Source: Paraphysoderma sedebokerense
Lineage: Eukaryota > Blastocladiomycota > Physodermatomycetes > Physodermatales > Physodermataceae
Reading direction: 5' to 3'
DNA length: 64,000 nt
NCBI GenBank assembly: GCA_025602915.1
Contig: JAHLJZ010000095.1
Span: 25,876-89,875 of the forward strand
A model generated the notes under the pieces. The model made no database searches. It was not told the origin of the DNA and saw only the letters and a list, made by a program, of their open reading frames with translations. This document shows positions 48,669 through 61,331 of the stretch, piece after piece (positions within the stretch are counted from its first letter, which is position 1; each line of letters starts with the position of its first letter). Made by a program: the position numbers and the translations under genes.

Positions 48669-50104
48669 ATGGCACAATCTCAGCAACAGCAGAAGCAGCA
48701 TTCTCAATCCGTATTTCCATCTCCACCGTCTTTTTATTCACTTTATACAGACGAGAATCTGTCCCTATGGCAGAAGTTGCACCCTCCACCGAATCCTCCT
48801 TCTCCGTCATCTAGATCTATCATATCCTCTCAAGAAATTGAAGAAAGCAAACCGCAGACATCCCTTAACGAAATCGAAGTAGAGAAGTTGACAGAATTGG
48901 AAAGAACGATAGTCGAGAGATGGAGAACCGAAGAGTTGAATCTGAGTCCACCCCAAATTGTGGACGGAGAATATCACATGTTCGGAAACTACTTAACGGT
49001 TTGTTATCTGTTTCATTTCTTATATGGCTAGGTTGTCTGTGGTAAACATTGTTTTGAAGCTGGATATTACTTCACATCGCCTTCTGTTGAGGTACGATTG
49101 GTATTATCCGATTAAAGAGACCGGAGTTTAAACATACTCAGATATTAGAGACCAAGCAATTTATTTCCGATTTTAAGTTAAACTCACCTATTGCAACTTT
49201 GCGTCTTTGGTTTTGCCATATGCTTTCCATAAATGATGTAGACGTCGGACAAAACTCCAACATTAGAAGAACACGGTTGTCCACAGCTGTACCCTAAAGG
49301 CGATATTGGTATATTCACTCTTCACTTCCCTTACATTATCTGCCTTTCTGCACATTATGTATACAACTTAGTTGTTAGATTTTGGTCCTAATTTACATCG
49401 CCGTTATATCCGTTCGAAATAGATCACAGAGCGGAACTCAAAAAGTTGAATTTTTCACTGCTATTCACCTTTTTGGAACTGATCGATACTTTGATTGAAA
49501 GCCCAGAACATGTACGCTATTATTTTGCGATTGCTAGATTTGATTCGGATATATATTCTCGCATTTCAGACGCTAACTAATTGTCTGTCTCTCGGCTTGA
49601 ATAGTTTACCTCATACTTGGAACAGCTAAAAGTGATATTTCTGAATATACACCATCTTATTTCAGCTTACAGACCTTATCAAGCTACCGAAACTTTGAAA
49701 CTATTGTTGGAACGACAAATCAAGGAGCGACAGAAAATGAAGAAGGATGTTGAGAAGTGCGTTGAATTCTCATTTTTTCATCTTTCTTTGGCTACTGCAA
49801 TGTCGTAAGAGTGAACTAGATAATTATAGCACAATCTGACATCATTATTTCATTTCTTTGATTTTTGTTTAATGCTTAATTCGAAATCATCAAATCGATC
49901 AATAGCATTTGTCGGTCGATTCAGGAAAATATAACGGCTGCGAAAAATTACACTTCATCTACTTCGTCTTCCATTGTAACCCCTCTTTCCGAGTTTAACA
50001 ATCATAAGAATGACGTAGCATCTTTGAATGAGACGAGTGAATCAATACAGAAAGTCAGAGAGAGGGGAAATCAGAAAATAATGGAGCTGCTGAGAGAATT
50101 GTGA
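48669..50104 (+). CDS. MED7: Mediator subunit 7
   Basis: Middle-module subunit of the Mediator complex linking activators to RNA polymerase II; nuclear. Five exons (48669-48998, 49242-49308, 49423-49511, 49605-49756, 49906-50104), 278 residues. The N-terminus is Gln-rich, then FPSPPSFYSLYTDENL and PPQIVDGEYHMFG match the start of MED7. The core reads TPTLEEHGCPQLYPKGDIDH, RAELKKLNFSLLFTFLELID and FLNIHHLISAYRPYQATETL, all hallmark MED7 segments, followed by an extended helix. The last exon is Ser/Thr-rich and poorly conserved. Exons 2-4 are small but all joints keep phase. Confidence 0.94.
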
Positions 50105-50360
50105 ATGGCAATGAATCAATCCGTGTAAATGGGAGTGTAGAGATTGGAGGAAAGAGGCTAGACCATTCTCGCCACATTCAGGTTTAGATGGTGAACAGCA
50201 ATGACGAAAAATGTATATATTGATGGAACATAATTCAACTGTTTATTTGCCTTCTTAAGTTTATCCACGCAGTGCACCGTTTCGTTTGCCATTCGAACAG
50301 GCATAACAATTTCACCCAATTAAACTATTTATTTTCTATCTTAACTTTAAAATTATAGAA

Positions 50361-51495
50361 TTAATCTTCGCCAGCACCCAGCAACATTTTTGCAACTTCA
50401 TCATTTTCGTCTTCAGAATCCGAAATATCAAGATTCTCGAGTTCTCTTTCAAATAATGATGGATCGACAGAATCTTCATCTGGTAAATCATCAAAATAAT
50501 TATGGTCAAACAAACAGGTAGAATAGCCGTCTCAAATGAAAATAGAAAACAATAGTTACCTTCTCCAATTCCGAAATTAGCATCACTTTCCATCAGTGAT
50601 TTATCCATTTCAAACAACTGTTTTCCAGTAAGCTTTACTTTTGCAGCTTTTGCCCTAGCCGCCGCCAGTCCACCTTCTTCCTTTTCTTTCGCTGCTTCTA
50701 TTGCCTTCATTTCTTGATCAAACTTTTGTTTCCATTCCCAGAAACTTTCTGCAGTAACTCTACTTCCCTGAAACTTTCTCATCTCTTCTTCTTCTTCTTT
50801 TATTCGTTTTCTCTCCTTCTCGTCTTCGTGGTATTTAATTTGGGATCTTATCGACGAACTAAGGTGTTCTTTGAGTGCAGATGTGATGTTGAATATGATG
50901 ACCCCCATGTTTGCGTGTTCCTGTACAAGGGTAACAAGATGATTTTGTAACGACGCAAGAGTGGTTTCTGTGGGAGTAAGATAATGGGATTCTGGTTCCG
51001 AGGGTATTTCTTCTGTGACGGGATGTGACAATGAAAGAGTGATTTCAGGGAGTGTCGATGGGTAAGTTGGAGTGTATGTTACACTGAGATAGTAAACACC
51101 TGTTAAATATAATATAATGATATGAGAATTATACGATAATATGTCAATGTATGTCCGTGCAGTGAAAAGGGAAAATACTCTCACATTCAGATAAGCAAAT
51201 TTCTCGTTCATCCTCGGGTAATGGATCAAAAACTTCCTCGTCTGGTTTGATTTCGATAGCAAAATGTTTAGGATTCGATTCATCAATTTCTATAATAATA
51301 TAATATTGTTCAAAAAGCCGAGCAAGCATAGTCATATGGACGGTTAGGCCCAGGCAGTACCAAGATGGAATATCAGACAAGACAACGAAAAGAGGACGGT
51401 CCAAATGAATATAGAGATGTACCAATAAATTCTGTAAAATAGATGCTCTTCAAAACTTCAATTTCTGTTGCTTGTTCTGTTTCGTAATCATCCAT
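50361..51495 (-). CDS. GIR2: RWD-domain protein RWDD1/GIR2
   Basis: Partner of the DRG/Rbg GTPases and, in yeast, of Gcn1, modulating Gcn2 signalling on ribosomes. Four minus-strand exons (51423-51495, 51185-51289, 50560-51099, 50361-50479), 278 residues. The RWD domain (about 1-125) shows EIEVLKSIY near the start, then VYYLSVTYTPTYPSTLPEI, the diagnostic YPxxxP motif. A charged helix follows with RVTAESFWEWKQKFDQEM and KLTGKQLFEMDKSL, both specific to RWDD1/GIR2, and an acidic C-terminus (ISDSEDENDEVAKMLLGAGED). The final intron (50480-50559) was chosen because the nearer AG would make a 29-nt intron. Confidence 0.92.
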
Positions 51496-52224
51496 ATTGC
51501 TGAATTCGGTTTGATTTATTGTCTGAAGTGATATGGGTAGTGACTTCTTCGTTCCTTGAACGTCAAAGTAATGACCCCGACAGATCACTTGGGTGTAAAC
51601 AAACAAAGAACATATCCGAAGATATTATGGCACCTATTTACAGAGAATGTAAACAATTGAAATAAAATAAAATTTATAGTTCAAACGACAAATTGGGCAA
51701 TTTTGTTTATACAACATTTAAATGAACTGTGGATCTACCCAGCATTCTGGGTTGGGCGGGAATGAATCAAACGAGGAAACGTTCTAACCATTATAACTAT
51801 ATTCCAAAATCTATTTAAAGTCACTTGATTCACTGTTGAGGAGCAATATTATTAGTAACTCAGTTACAATTATAAGTGAATACTACAGAATTTGTATAGT
51901 GGATCACGGTGTCGTATCGCGTCCCCTAGATTGCAATGTCAGTCCTTCTACATTTCAAAATAAAAATAAATAAAGATCTGAGTTTTATTTTTCTTAATCA
52001 ATGAACAGTCTAATGCTGATCTACGTTCTTGGAATACTTCTGCCTAATGATTGGTACTGCAATAGGGCTTCACTTTTGAAGTTACTTCCATCCACAACAA
52101 GTCACGTGATTACATAAACAATCGTCTCGGTGCACTTGCTGTGTTCCCATTGACGGGCGCATAGCTGAGGTGTGCCCACCGCTTCTCGCATTCAACGGAT
52201 TCCGCATTCTTCAAATTAAAATCA
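51496..52224. other. Divergent intergenic region, GIR2 / ankyrin
   Basis: Presumed shared promoter region; CACGTG at 52103-52108, about 120 bp before the ankyrin ATG. No coding sequence recognised. Confidence 0.55.
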
Positions 52225-53622
52225 ATGGGTGTCGAGCATACTCTAAAGCAAAATATCTGGGTCGCTTGCTCGGACAACGACTTGGAGAGGATAAAAGAAC
52301 TCCTCACGGGATCTGACCTTGAACCTAAAGTGGATGTCAACTGTAAAGACGAATACGGCTACACTCCTCTTCATGCCGCAGCATCATACGGCCACGAAGA
52401 AGTCGTCAAATATCTAATCCAAATGGGCGCTAATGTGAATATTAGAGATGAGGATGGGTAATTATTTCATTCCCTTTAACTTTCCTTTCCTTCCTCAATT
52501 CAAGATGACCTAGAGAACGTTTAACAATTGACTAACATGAATATATCAATGCTCAATTTTTTCAAAAGTGATACTCCGCTGCATGTAACCGAAAGTCTAT
52601 CAACTCTTATGATTCTTCTCAACCATGGGGCCGATCCGTTAGTTCGAAATTATGTCGGTAAAACTCCGTACCATGTTTACTTGGAGGAAGAGTTGGATGA
52701 TGTATCAGCTTATCTCGCTACATATTTAATCGATCGTGGGATTCAGATTGACGATCACGACGGTGTTCGGTTCGATGACAATGAAGGGGAAAACGATGAC
52801 GAAAGTGATGAAGACCGTAATGATGATGAAAACGGTGAAGACAATGAAGAAGACGCCGAGGAACAATATTTGCGAGCCCTGGAGAGGCGATTGGTACCTA
52901 TGAGCTCCAGTGACAGTGACAGTGACAGTGAGTCGAGCGAGGACGATGTCGAAGAGGGTGATTTGCTTGATGCATTAAATACTGTCCCGCGGATGCCTCA
53001 ACTTTTGTCCGATTCTGATTCTTCTTCTTCTGACATATCTCACTCGGAGCATGAAGAATGTCAACCGCAAACCTCTCAGCCCCACGTTCAAACGTACATC
53101 CATCATTCAAGTTCATCCAATAATAATTTAAATGTTACATCTAATTCAAACTCGGCCCACTCTTCGCCCTCATCGTCGTCAGCAGCATCCTTCCTGCGGT
53201 CATCTTCGTCTCGGTCTTCCGTTTCGTCCTCTTCTTCGAATTCATCTCTGCATCAATACCCCTCCTCCTGCTCTTCTTCCTCTCTCAACCTCCTCGGCTC
53301 GATTTTAACAACTCCTTCTGAACCCGCTAACTCATATTTGTCACAGATAAATCAACTTATGTCCTCCGTGCGATCGAGCGATCAGCGTTCAAACCTTCAA
53401 GGAAATGATGGAGGTAAGGGAAAGGAAAAGACGAGGTATCATGGAATTGCCGAAGACGATGCCATGGAAATGTCGATGGAAGATGAAGAAAAATTGCGAG
53501 AATTAGTAACTGGACTAGTGATGGAAAATATCAGAAACAATGGGTTGGGAGTACTGACTGGCGAGGACGATGGACACGGCAGTGGAACTAATGGTGGTGA
53601 TGGATCATCGCGCTTGTTGTGA
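52225..53622 (+). CDS. Ankyrin-repeat protein (YCR051W-like) with acidic serine-rich tail
   Basis: Two exons (52225-52457, 52569-53622), 428 residues. The N-terminal part has about three ankyrin repeats: IWVACSDNDLERIKELL, then DEYGYTPLHAAASYGHEEVV, then DTPLHVTESLSTLMILLNHG and NYVGKTPYHVYLEE. The order of short repeats with IWxA(C/A)SD at the start resembles the small fungal ankyrin protein YCR051W. The rest is disordered: an Asp/Glu stretch from about residue 175, an alternating Ser-Asp run (SSSDSDSDSESSEDD, a probable CK2 target) encoded by an AGTGAC hexanucleotide repeat at about 52909-52931, then long Ser runs. The tail may end in helices (LRELVTGLVMENIRNN). The function of the family is unclear. 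Confidence 0.88.
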
Positions 53623-53900
53623 ATGCTAGGAGAGTAGTTGCTGGCAGACATTATTGGTGTATTGTTGAGTCATGGAATTGCCGATATTGACATATGATAA
53701 TTACTCTTAGAAAATAATATTGTGACAGCTGGCATCATTGAGAGCTCTGTAATAAAGTACGCTGATTAGTAGTTCATGCACGTGATTTATTCCTTGCCGT
53801 CACGTGTAAAGTTCTCTTTAGGTTTAGACCGCTATTCATTTTGTTTGTTTGAAAGTATCATCAACTCTCGCTACCTTACATTAACCCTCCGGAATCTCTG
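53623..53900. promoter_or_regulatory. Promoter of PRP22 with two CACGTG sites
   Basis: CACGTG at 53779-53784 and again at 53801-53806, 22 bp apart and about 100 bp upstream of the helicase ATG. The pair resembles the one in the AAC/PMM promoter and suggests regulation by a bHLH factor. Confidence 0.4.
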
Positions 53901-56900
53901 ATGACAGATATATACAAACTCGAGTATCTATCTTTAGTGTCCAAAATCACCAATGAAATATTCAATCACACTGGATTGAGCGATAAAGTTCTTGCCGAAT
54001 TCATCATCAACCTCCATGAATCCGCTAAAAACTATGACGATTTTTCTTCAAAACTAGAAGAAACAGGGGCTGAATTCCCACCATCATTCGTACAAACTCT
54101 AGATCGACTAATACGAACACTCCATCCGAAATATAAAGGCACTGGCGAATCCAACGGCAAAGGAAAAGGCAAGGAAAAGGCCAATGGAAGACCTGTGGAT
54201 GCAAAAGCGAAACTGTTTCCGGGATTGAGCATGAGGAATGACCAAGATTGGGATAAGAAACGGAAGGATTTGGAAGTTGCTGGGGATATGATGTCTCAAT
54301 TAGAAGGCTTGATTCAAGAGTCTAAGAAGAAGCAAGGTTTGGACAACGGGGAGGAGAAGAAAGACGATAGTAACAGGCGCAGAAGAGACCGAGATCGTTC
54401 CAGAAGTTCGAGCCCAAAGAGAAGGAGGCATTCCAGTCGGAGTCCTTCATCTAGGGGCGGTGATAGAGATAGGGATCGCAATGAGGGAAGAGGTGATAGA
54501 GGAAGAGACCGAAGGCCAGCCTTGGACGACGCACCAGTTTTATATAAGATTTATGACGGTAAGGTAACCAATGTGAAAGATTTTGGTGCGTTTGTCAATT
54601 TAGAAGGAGTTCGAGGCCGGGCGGAAGGATTAGTTCACATCAGTGTCTTACGGGCCGGCGGTGTCACTCATCCATCCGATGTCGTTTCACGGAATCAGCC
54701 TGTTAAGGTCAAAGTAATGTCTGTTACCGGTAACAGAACAAGTTTAAGTATGAAGGATGTCGATCAAGCCACTGGCCAAGATTTATCTCCTCATCTTCGA
54801 ATTCGGACGAAGGAGGAGTTGGAACAAGAGGCGGAGCGTGGACGAAAGAAAGACAGGCTTGTTGATCTTGCTACCATTCCCGTTGTCGATTCGGCCGATG
54901 GCCCAACTCGAGCGCCCAAGCGTCTTTCATCCCCCGAACGCTGGGAAATCAAACAGCTGATTGCCTCTGGAGTACTCAATCCGGCAGATTACCCTCACAT
55001 TGACGAGGAAGTTGGTGTCTTAAACTACGAGGAAGCAGAAGAGGAAGTCGACATAGAGATCCGTGAAGATGAGCCGTTATTTTTGCGTGGCCAAACGAAG
55101 CAATCAATGGCATTATCACCCATCAAAGTCGTTAAAGCTCCCGATGGATCAATGAACCGAGCAGCAGTATCTGGCGCGGCCCTCGCAAAGGAACGTCGAG
55201 AAATCCGTCAACAGCAAGCTAACGCTGAACTTGATGCTCTTCCGAAAGATATCAATAAACCTTGGTTAGATCCAATGCCTGAACCAGGAGAACGAAGTTT
55301 CGCTCAAGATATGAGAGGTGTTGCAGCTAGTCTAAAGAAAGATGACGTACCGGAGTGGAAGAAGGCTTCAATGGATCCAACTACGACATACGGTAAAATT
55401 ACGAATTTAAGTATTCAAGACCAGCGACGGTCGCTGCCGATTTTCAAACTTCGAGAACCTTTGGTCCGAGCGCTTATGGATAATCAGATTTTGATTGTGG
55501 TCGGTGATACCGGTTCTGGGAAGACAACACAGATGACACAGTATTTATATGAAGAAGGGTTTGCTTCGAGAGGCATGATCGGTTGTACGCAACCTCGTCG
55601 TGTGGCTGCCATGTCGGTAGCAAAAAGAGTAGCAGAAGAAGTTGGATGCAGGTTAGGCGCTGAAGTGGGTTATACCATTCGTTTTGAAGACTGTACATCA
55701 CCGGACACCAAAATCAAGTATATGACAGAGGGTATGTTGTTGCGAGAGTGTCTGGTGGATCCAGAAATGACGAAATACAGTGTCATCATTTTGGACGAGG
55801 CTCACGAAAGAACGGTTAATACGGACGTTTTATTCGGATTATTAAAACAAACGATTATTAAACGACCAGATCTCAAAATCGTCGTAACTAGTGCCACTCT
55901 TGACGCAGAGAAATTTTCAAGATATTTCTTGAATTGCCCTATTTTCACCATCCCCGGTCGAACATTTCCTGTCGAAGTTCTTTACACCAAAGATCCAGAA
56001 TCTGATTATCTCGATGCCGCTTTAATCACGATCATGCAAATCCATCTTACGGAGCCACCTGGTGACATTTTACTTTTCCTTACGGGTCAAGAAGAAATCG
56101 ACACAGCCAGTGAAATTCTATACGAAAGAATGAAAGCGTTAGGACCTATGGTTCCCGAATTGATCATTCTTCCTGTATACTCTGCTTTGCCATCTGAAAT
56201 GCAGTCTCGAATTTTCGACCCCGCTCCTCCGGGATCACGTAAAGTCGTTATTGCGACAAATATCGCCGAAACTTCTATTACTATTGATGGAATTTATTAT
56301 GTTGTCGACCCCGGCTTTGTCAAACAAAATGCCTTTGACCCTAAACTTGGGATGGATTCTCTTATTGTTGTGCCGATTTCACAAGCTCAAGCTCGCCAGC
56401 GTGCTGGTCGTGCCGGTAGAACTGGGCCCGGTAAATGCTACAGGTTGTATACAGAGTCTGCCTATCGTAACGAAATGTTGGCGAACACAGTACCGGAAAT
56501 TCAAAGAACCAATTTGGCCGATACGGTGTTAAAATTAAAAGCAATGGGCATCAATGATTTAATCAATTTTGATTTTATGGATCCGCCGCCTACTCAAACT
56601 CTGATCACTGCGATGGAACAGTTGTATGCTTTATCGGCATTAGATGATGAAGGCTTGTTGACACGATTGGGAAGAAAAATGGCCGAGTTTCCGTTAGAGC
56701 CGCCATTATCGAAAATGTTGATTTTGTCGGCTGATTTGAGATGTTCGGAAGAGATTTTAACCATTGTTGCGATGTTATCGGTTCAAAATGTGTTTTATCG
56801 ACCAAAAGAGAAACAGGCAGCAGCGGATTCAAAGAAGGCGAAATTTCATCAACCAGAGGGAGATCATTTAACTTTATTGACGGTGTACAATGCATGGAAG

Positions 56901-57495
56901 GGGTCTAAATTTTCAAATCCATGGTGTTTTGAGAACTATATTCAAGCTAGGAGTATGAGAAGAGCTCAAGATGTGAGGAAACAGCTGTTAGGAATTATGG
57001 ATCGGTATCATCAGGACGTGGTTTCATGTGGAAGGGATTATAATCGTGTGAGGAAAGCGATTTGCGCTGGGTTCTTCAGACACGCCGCCAAAAAAGATCC
57101 CCAGGAAGGGTACAAGACGTTGGTTGAGGGAACACCGGTTTATATTCATCCAAGTAGTGCTTTGTTTAACAAGAATCCTGAATGGTATGTTTTTGTGATT
57201 ATGTTTTTACGGTGGTGCATCTATCTAATTATCATCTCATTTGGGTTTGTTTAGGGTTATTTATCACGAATTGGTGATGACGACAAGAGAGTACATGCGA
57301 GAGGTCACTGCGATTGAACCCAAATGGTTGGTAGAGGTAGCCCCTAACTTCTTCAAAGAGGCAGATCCGAATAAGATCAGTAAGAGAAAGGCAAAGGAGA
57401 AGATTGAACCGTTGTACAATAAGTATGAAGGCAAGGATGACTGGAGGTTGAGCAAACTAAAGAGAGCCGGCAAGAGTAGTCAGACTTTTGGATAA
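53901..57495 (+). CDS. PRP22: DEAH-box spliceosomal helicase PRP22 / DHX8
   Basis: ATP-dependent RNA helicase that releases spliced mRNA from the spliceosome; nuclear. Two exons (53901-57184, 57255-57495), 1174 residues. Order: N-terminal helical domain (about 1-75), an Arg/Ser-Asp region ([17 protein letters not shown]), S1 RNA-binding domain (about 213-285, [21 protein letters not shown]), then the helicase core. Core motifs are GDTGSGKT at 535-542, [22 protein letters not shown] at 632-635, SAT at 664-666, [24 protein letters not shown] and [14 protein letters not shown]2 and OB domains follow, ending [20 protein letters not shown]. The S1 domain separates PRP22 from PRP2, PRP16 and PRP43. 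Nearly all the gene is one exon, unlike its neighbours. Confidence 0.97.
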
Positions 57496-57726
57496 ACGTT
57501 GTGTAATCGATGCAGCGATGAGATGATCTGAAAATAAAGTGTAACATATGCAAATGTGAGGTGTTTTCTCTCTTGCCGAAGTATATCTATCATGAGATAT
57601 CGTCAGAACAGAATTCAGTCGCTTCCGAGCGTGACGTCAAGCGAGCGAGGAGTTCCCTCCCTTGGCCAAACTTGTCTTGCCTCGCTCCGTTCCTCATCTT
57701 CCATCAGCATCATATATATCCACAGT

Positions 57727-59719
57727 ATGCAGGTCATCGCAGAGGAATTCGACAAGTTCTCAAAGAAGCACTCCACATTCATTTCTCAGTCCTCTCAACG
57801 GCTGTCCTCCATCCAGCAACTCCTCACCGACACAAAGCAGCAGATACAACAGAATCCGGCGGCTGCTCCTCAAAATTTGGCCTTATTGAGCTCAAAAATA
57901 AAATCAGAGACATCAAAATTAATTGATGAGCAGAAGGAGATTCATTCCAATTTAAGTAAATGTGGTAAAGCTATTGACAAGGTATCTTTCACTTCCATCC
58001 CCAGTTGAGATTGGCCCGTGATGAAATAAGATTCTTGGGTTCTTGCCTCTTTTGAGACCTTTGTGTTCGGACATTTATTGGATATAGTTCAACTAATTGC
58101 TTTTACACTTTTAAATATTATTATGGTGCTTCGGGTCTGGCTACATACAGAAATTCACCTCGTTCGATTTGAATTGGGATCCTAAAGCGTTTGAAGGCAA
58201 AGATGAAACTTTGAATAAAACTTTGGCTTTGCATTTAATCCGACAAGGAAGATTTGATTTAGGAGAAAACTTTATTAAGGTACAGCATCACTTTTCAGTC
58301 AGATTGGTTGTTCCGTCGGCGCAATCATCTATCGGATTGCAATTACCTAGAGTGAGTGGAAAGGGCGTCGTGTTTAAGCTTGTTGCATTGCTACCTTATA
58401 ACAAGGAAATAGTCGGATTATACTAACTCATTGTTTATGATGCCTCTACAAAATAATTGATTCGATTATAGGAAGCGAATTTAGATGTACCGGATAATTT
58501 GAATTCTAGTTTTGTGGAAATGTATAAGATTGTGGAAGCACTACGACAACATAATCTGGAACCTGCTTTATCGTTCGTAAACCAATTCTAATTTTGTCTT
58601 CGCTGTCATTGTCTGGGAAATTTGGAATCCGTTTTAATACCTTATTCTTCTCATTCTTTATGTCGAATTACAGATGGGCGGATACCAATCAACACAATTT
58701 ATCTCGAATTGATTCATCTCTTGCATTTAACTTACACAAGCTAAGATATATTCAACTATTAACTTCGGATGCTCAATCCGATAACATACCAATTGCCAAA
58801 AGCAATGGAGTTAAAGCTGCATTGGAATATGCCAAAAAGAATTTCGAGAACTTCGGAATTAGCTACATCAAAGGTTTGATTTCTCTTAATCGTTGTCTTA
58901 CTGACAACGTTTCTTCCTGATTTGCCGACTGCTAACTTAAACTAAACATTACGATTGATGGCCGGTACTATCCAGAAATCCAGCAATTGACTTGTGCTGT
59001 GCTATTCTACAATCGATTATCCAATTCAAAATATGCAGATTTGTTGTCCCCAAGCTTATGGGTTGATGTCCAAAATCAGTTTACTCGAGATTTCTGTTCT
59101 ATGTTGGGACTTAGCCCGGAAAGTCCGTTGTTTACCAGGTTAGTTCTGGCCTGTCTATGTCCTCACTGTCACAATTAAGGTAGTTAACTGACGGTCGATC
59201 TTGGAATTATAGCGTACTGATCGGGACGTCAGCATTACCCATTATCATGAAAATGTCCCAAATCATGAAAGAAAAGAAGAATGAGTGGACATCACAGAAT
59301 GAGCTGCCTGTAGGTTTCATTTGTATTGTATTCTTCAGCGATCGATGACGCCTAACAAATTCTATGACAAACATTATAGGTTGAGATTCCACTGCATCCC
59401 GGCCACAGATATCATTCTATCTTTGCGTGCCCGGTTTCGCGAGAACAAGGAACAGAAGAAAATCCGCCTATGATGATGCCTTGTGGGCATGTTATTAGCA
59501 AAGAGAGCTTAAATCGGTTGAGTAAGGGTGGAGGGTAACTATATTTTTTCTTTTCAGTTAGCTTAAGTTTACACTCCCATCTTGCATGCTCTCGCGTTGT
59601 GCCGCGTAAATTCTGGGAAAACTAATTTAAGTTTTGCTTTCTCTTATTGAAGTCGATTCAAGTGCCCTTATTGCCCATCGGAGAGTAACCAAAGTCAAGC
59701 GACGAGAATTTATCTGTAA
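57727..59719 (+). CDS. RMD5: GID/CTLH ubiquitin ligase RING subunit RMD5 (RMND5)
   Basis: RING subunit of the GID/CTLH E3 complex, which in yeast degrades gluconeogenic enzymes. Eight exons (57727-57981, 58151-58279, 58472-58572, 58674-58873, 58976-59138, 59213-59309, 59380-59534, 59653-59719), 388 residues. The N-terminus is helical; a LisH motif ([17 protein letters not shown]) precedes CTLH ([17 protein letters not shown]) and the CRA region ([20 protein letters not shown]). The C-terminal RING is degenerate as usual for the family: [27 protein letters not shown] and FKCPYCPS. The catalytic partner would be MAEA/GID9, not seen in this window. The ATG at 57727 starts the conserved helix; an upstream in-frame ATG at 57592 is possible. 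Confidence 0.94.
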
Positions 59720-61331
59720 ATCTTTTTTCATACTTGTACATTGACAAGGGAAGGCGGGAAGAGTGGCGACTTTTCCTTATTTGGATCTTGGACAAGGAAA
59801 ACAATCCGTATCAGTGCTCAAAGATGAAGAACAAAGATGTATATAAACATTTCACGCGGGAAAACTCGCTTAAGTTTCTTCTGTTGCAAAATAAAATATC
59901 TTTAATGGAGCTGATCCTTTGCGCGGAAAAGCATAAGAAACATATATTAACGAGAAATATATACAGATGATCTGTCGACTTCAGTCGCCAGCTATTACTG
60001 AGACCGCATCAACAATTTGGAATAAAGGGAAATCAAAATATCTGCTGTAGCGAATATTCCTGAATGCAGAATAGCAAATGCTTCGACCCGATTTAAATGA
60101 AACCTGTCACATACTCTTCGATTCCAGTTGCTGGATGAAATCTTCGCCAGTGACTACATAGTTTTACAGTTACTCGCAGACAATGAACAGTGGGGCATTA
60201 TATGTATACTGAGGAAACAAATAACATTTGGTCATTGCACAAAAGAAGTTTAATTGCCTGGCACGATGGTGGCTCCATTAACGAGCGCGGATGGCGCGTG
60301 TTTATTATTGAGACATGGACCCAGCGAAAGTTTAGAAAGCGTTAACATGAACAGATTCGCTCCGACATATCCTTTGATAAGTCGAAATGGAATATTATGC
60401 TTGTGCTTTTCTTTTTATAATAAAATCTTATCGATTTACTTGTAACCAATGCATTATAAGTCATGGTAGGCGCCATAGCAATTTTCCCTCCAGATTGCGG
60501 TCGGTCCTTCACTGTCAAGATACTTCGTAAAATTTCCGCAGTTTCTTTTTATTATTTCAGGTTATTATTTTGCTTGTCTCAAAATTACTTCGTTTGCCAA
60601 TCAATATGAGGGCGACTGCTGCTTCGTCGTGAGCAGAAATGAGGTATCCGTTTTCTCTGCAATGACACCTGTTCATGCCGCGGTGGAAATCCAGAGCAAA
60701 GGTATCAGTCACCAAAGAGTCAAACCGCAAAGCCTCAGATCAGATTATGTGTAAATCTCAGTATCAATCAAGACGAGCATGAACCCATCTTCAATTTGGT
60801 AATGACTTCGTAGTTGTGAATTACAATTGATTTGAGGAAGTGGGTTAAAAATTTTTCCGAAGGCAGGTAACTGCAAGCAATGACGCTCATCAGCATTATT
60901 TATGGATGGAAGACCATAAAAAACTTTAAAACTGGGTTCAACTGCTTTGTAATAATATAACCGCCATAATAAGCACGATAAATACTCCGACACCAGGCTA
61001 ATTTTGTGAACGTGTCCAAGGCACGAATAAGTACGCCTTACGATAATGCGAGAGAAGAACTTCGCCCAGTATACTTCATAATCACTTCTTATAAAATAAG
61101 CCGTCAATATGTGTTCTAGAGGTCGAAATGTCTTCCTGAAAATGAAAATAAACTTAGGCCACAGCTTCAATTGACTGGAGAAAGCGGCTTGAGCACAGAG
61201 GCTAAGGCATGGGTATTTCGTGCAGTCGTAACTTTTGTGCAAACATATAAATACATCGCATATCCTTCAAATCATTGATTATAAAAACCCGAATTATCTG
61301 CTCGCAAAGGAAGATTAATCAACACAGCAAA
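59720..61331. other. Long intergenic region, duplicated upstream module of the glycine-rich gene
   Basis: No protein gene supported. The right part, from about 60800 to 61331, is recognisably similar to 63080-63657 upstream of the second glycine-rich gene, in short blocks such as GCTTTGTAATAATA and AAATACTCCG. Minus-strand frames here (60745-61242) begin on a non-ATG codon and have no recognised domain. Confidence 0.55.
61238..61253 (+). promoter_or_regulatory. Conserved core promoter of glycine-rich gene 1
   Basis: The 16-mer TGCAAACATATAAATA, containing TATAAATA, lies 79 bp before the ATG. The identical 16-mer precedes the second copy at 63550-63565. Another TATAAAAA occurs nearer at 61280. 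Conservation in otherwise diverged flanks supports a working core promoter. Confidence 0.65.

Noticed and set aside
60745-61242. 165-codon minus-strand frame in the upstream module of glycine-rich copy 1
   Set aside because: It starts on TTG, has no recognised domain, and the corresponding minus frame in the second module is broken differently, so protein-level conservation is not seen.
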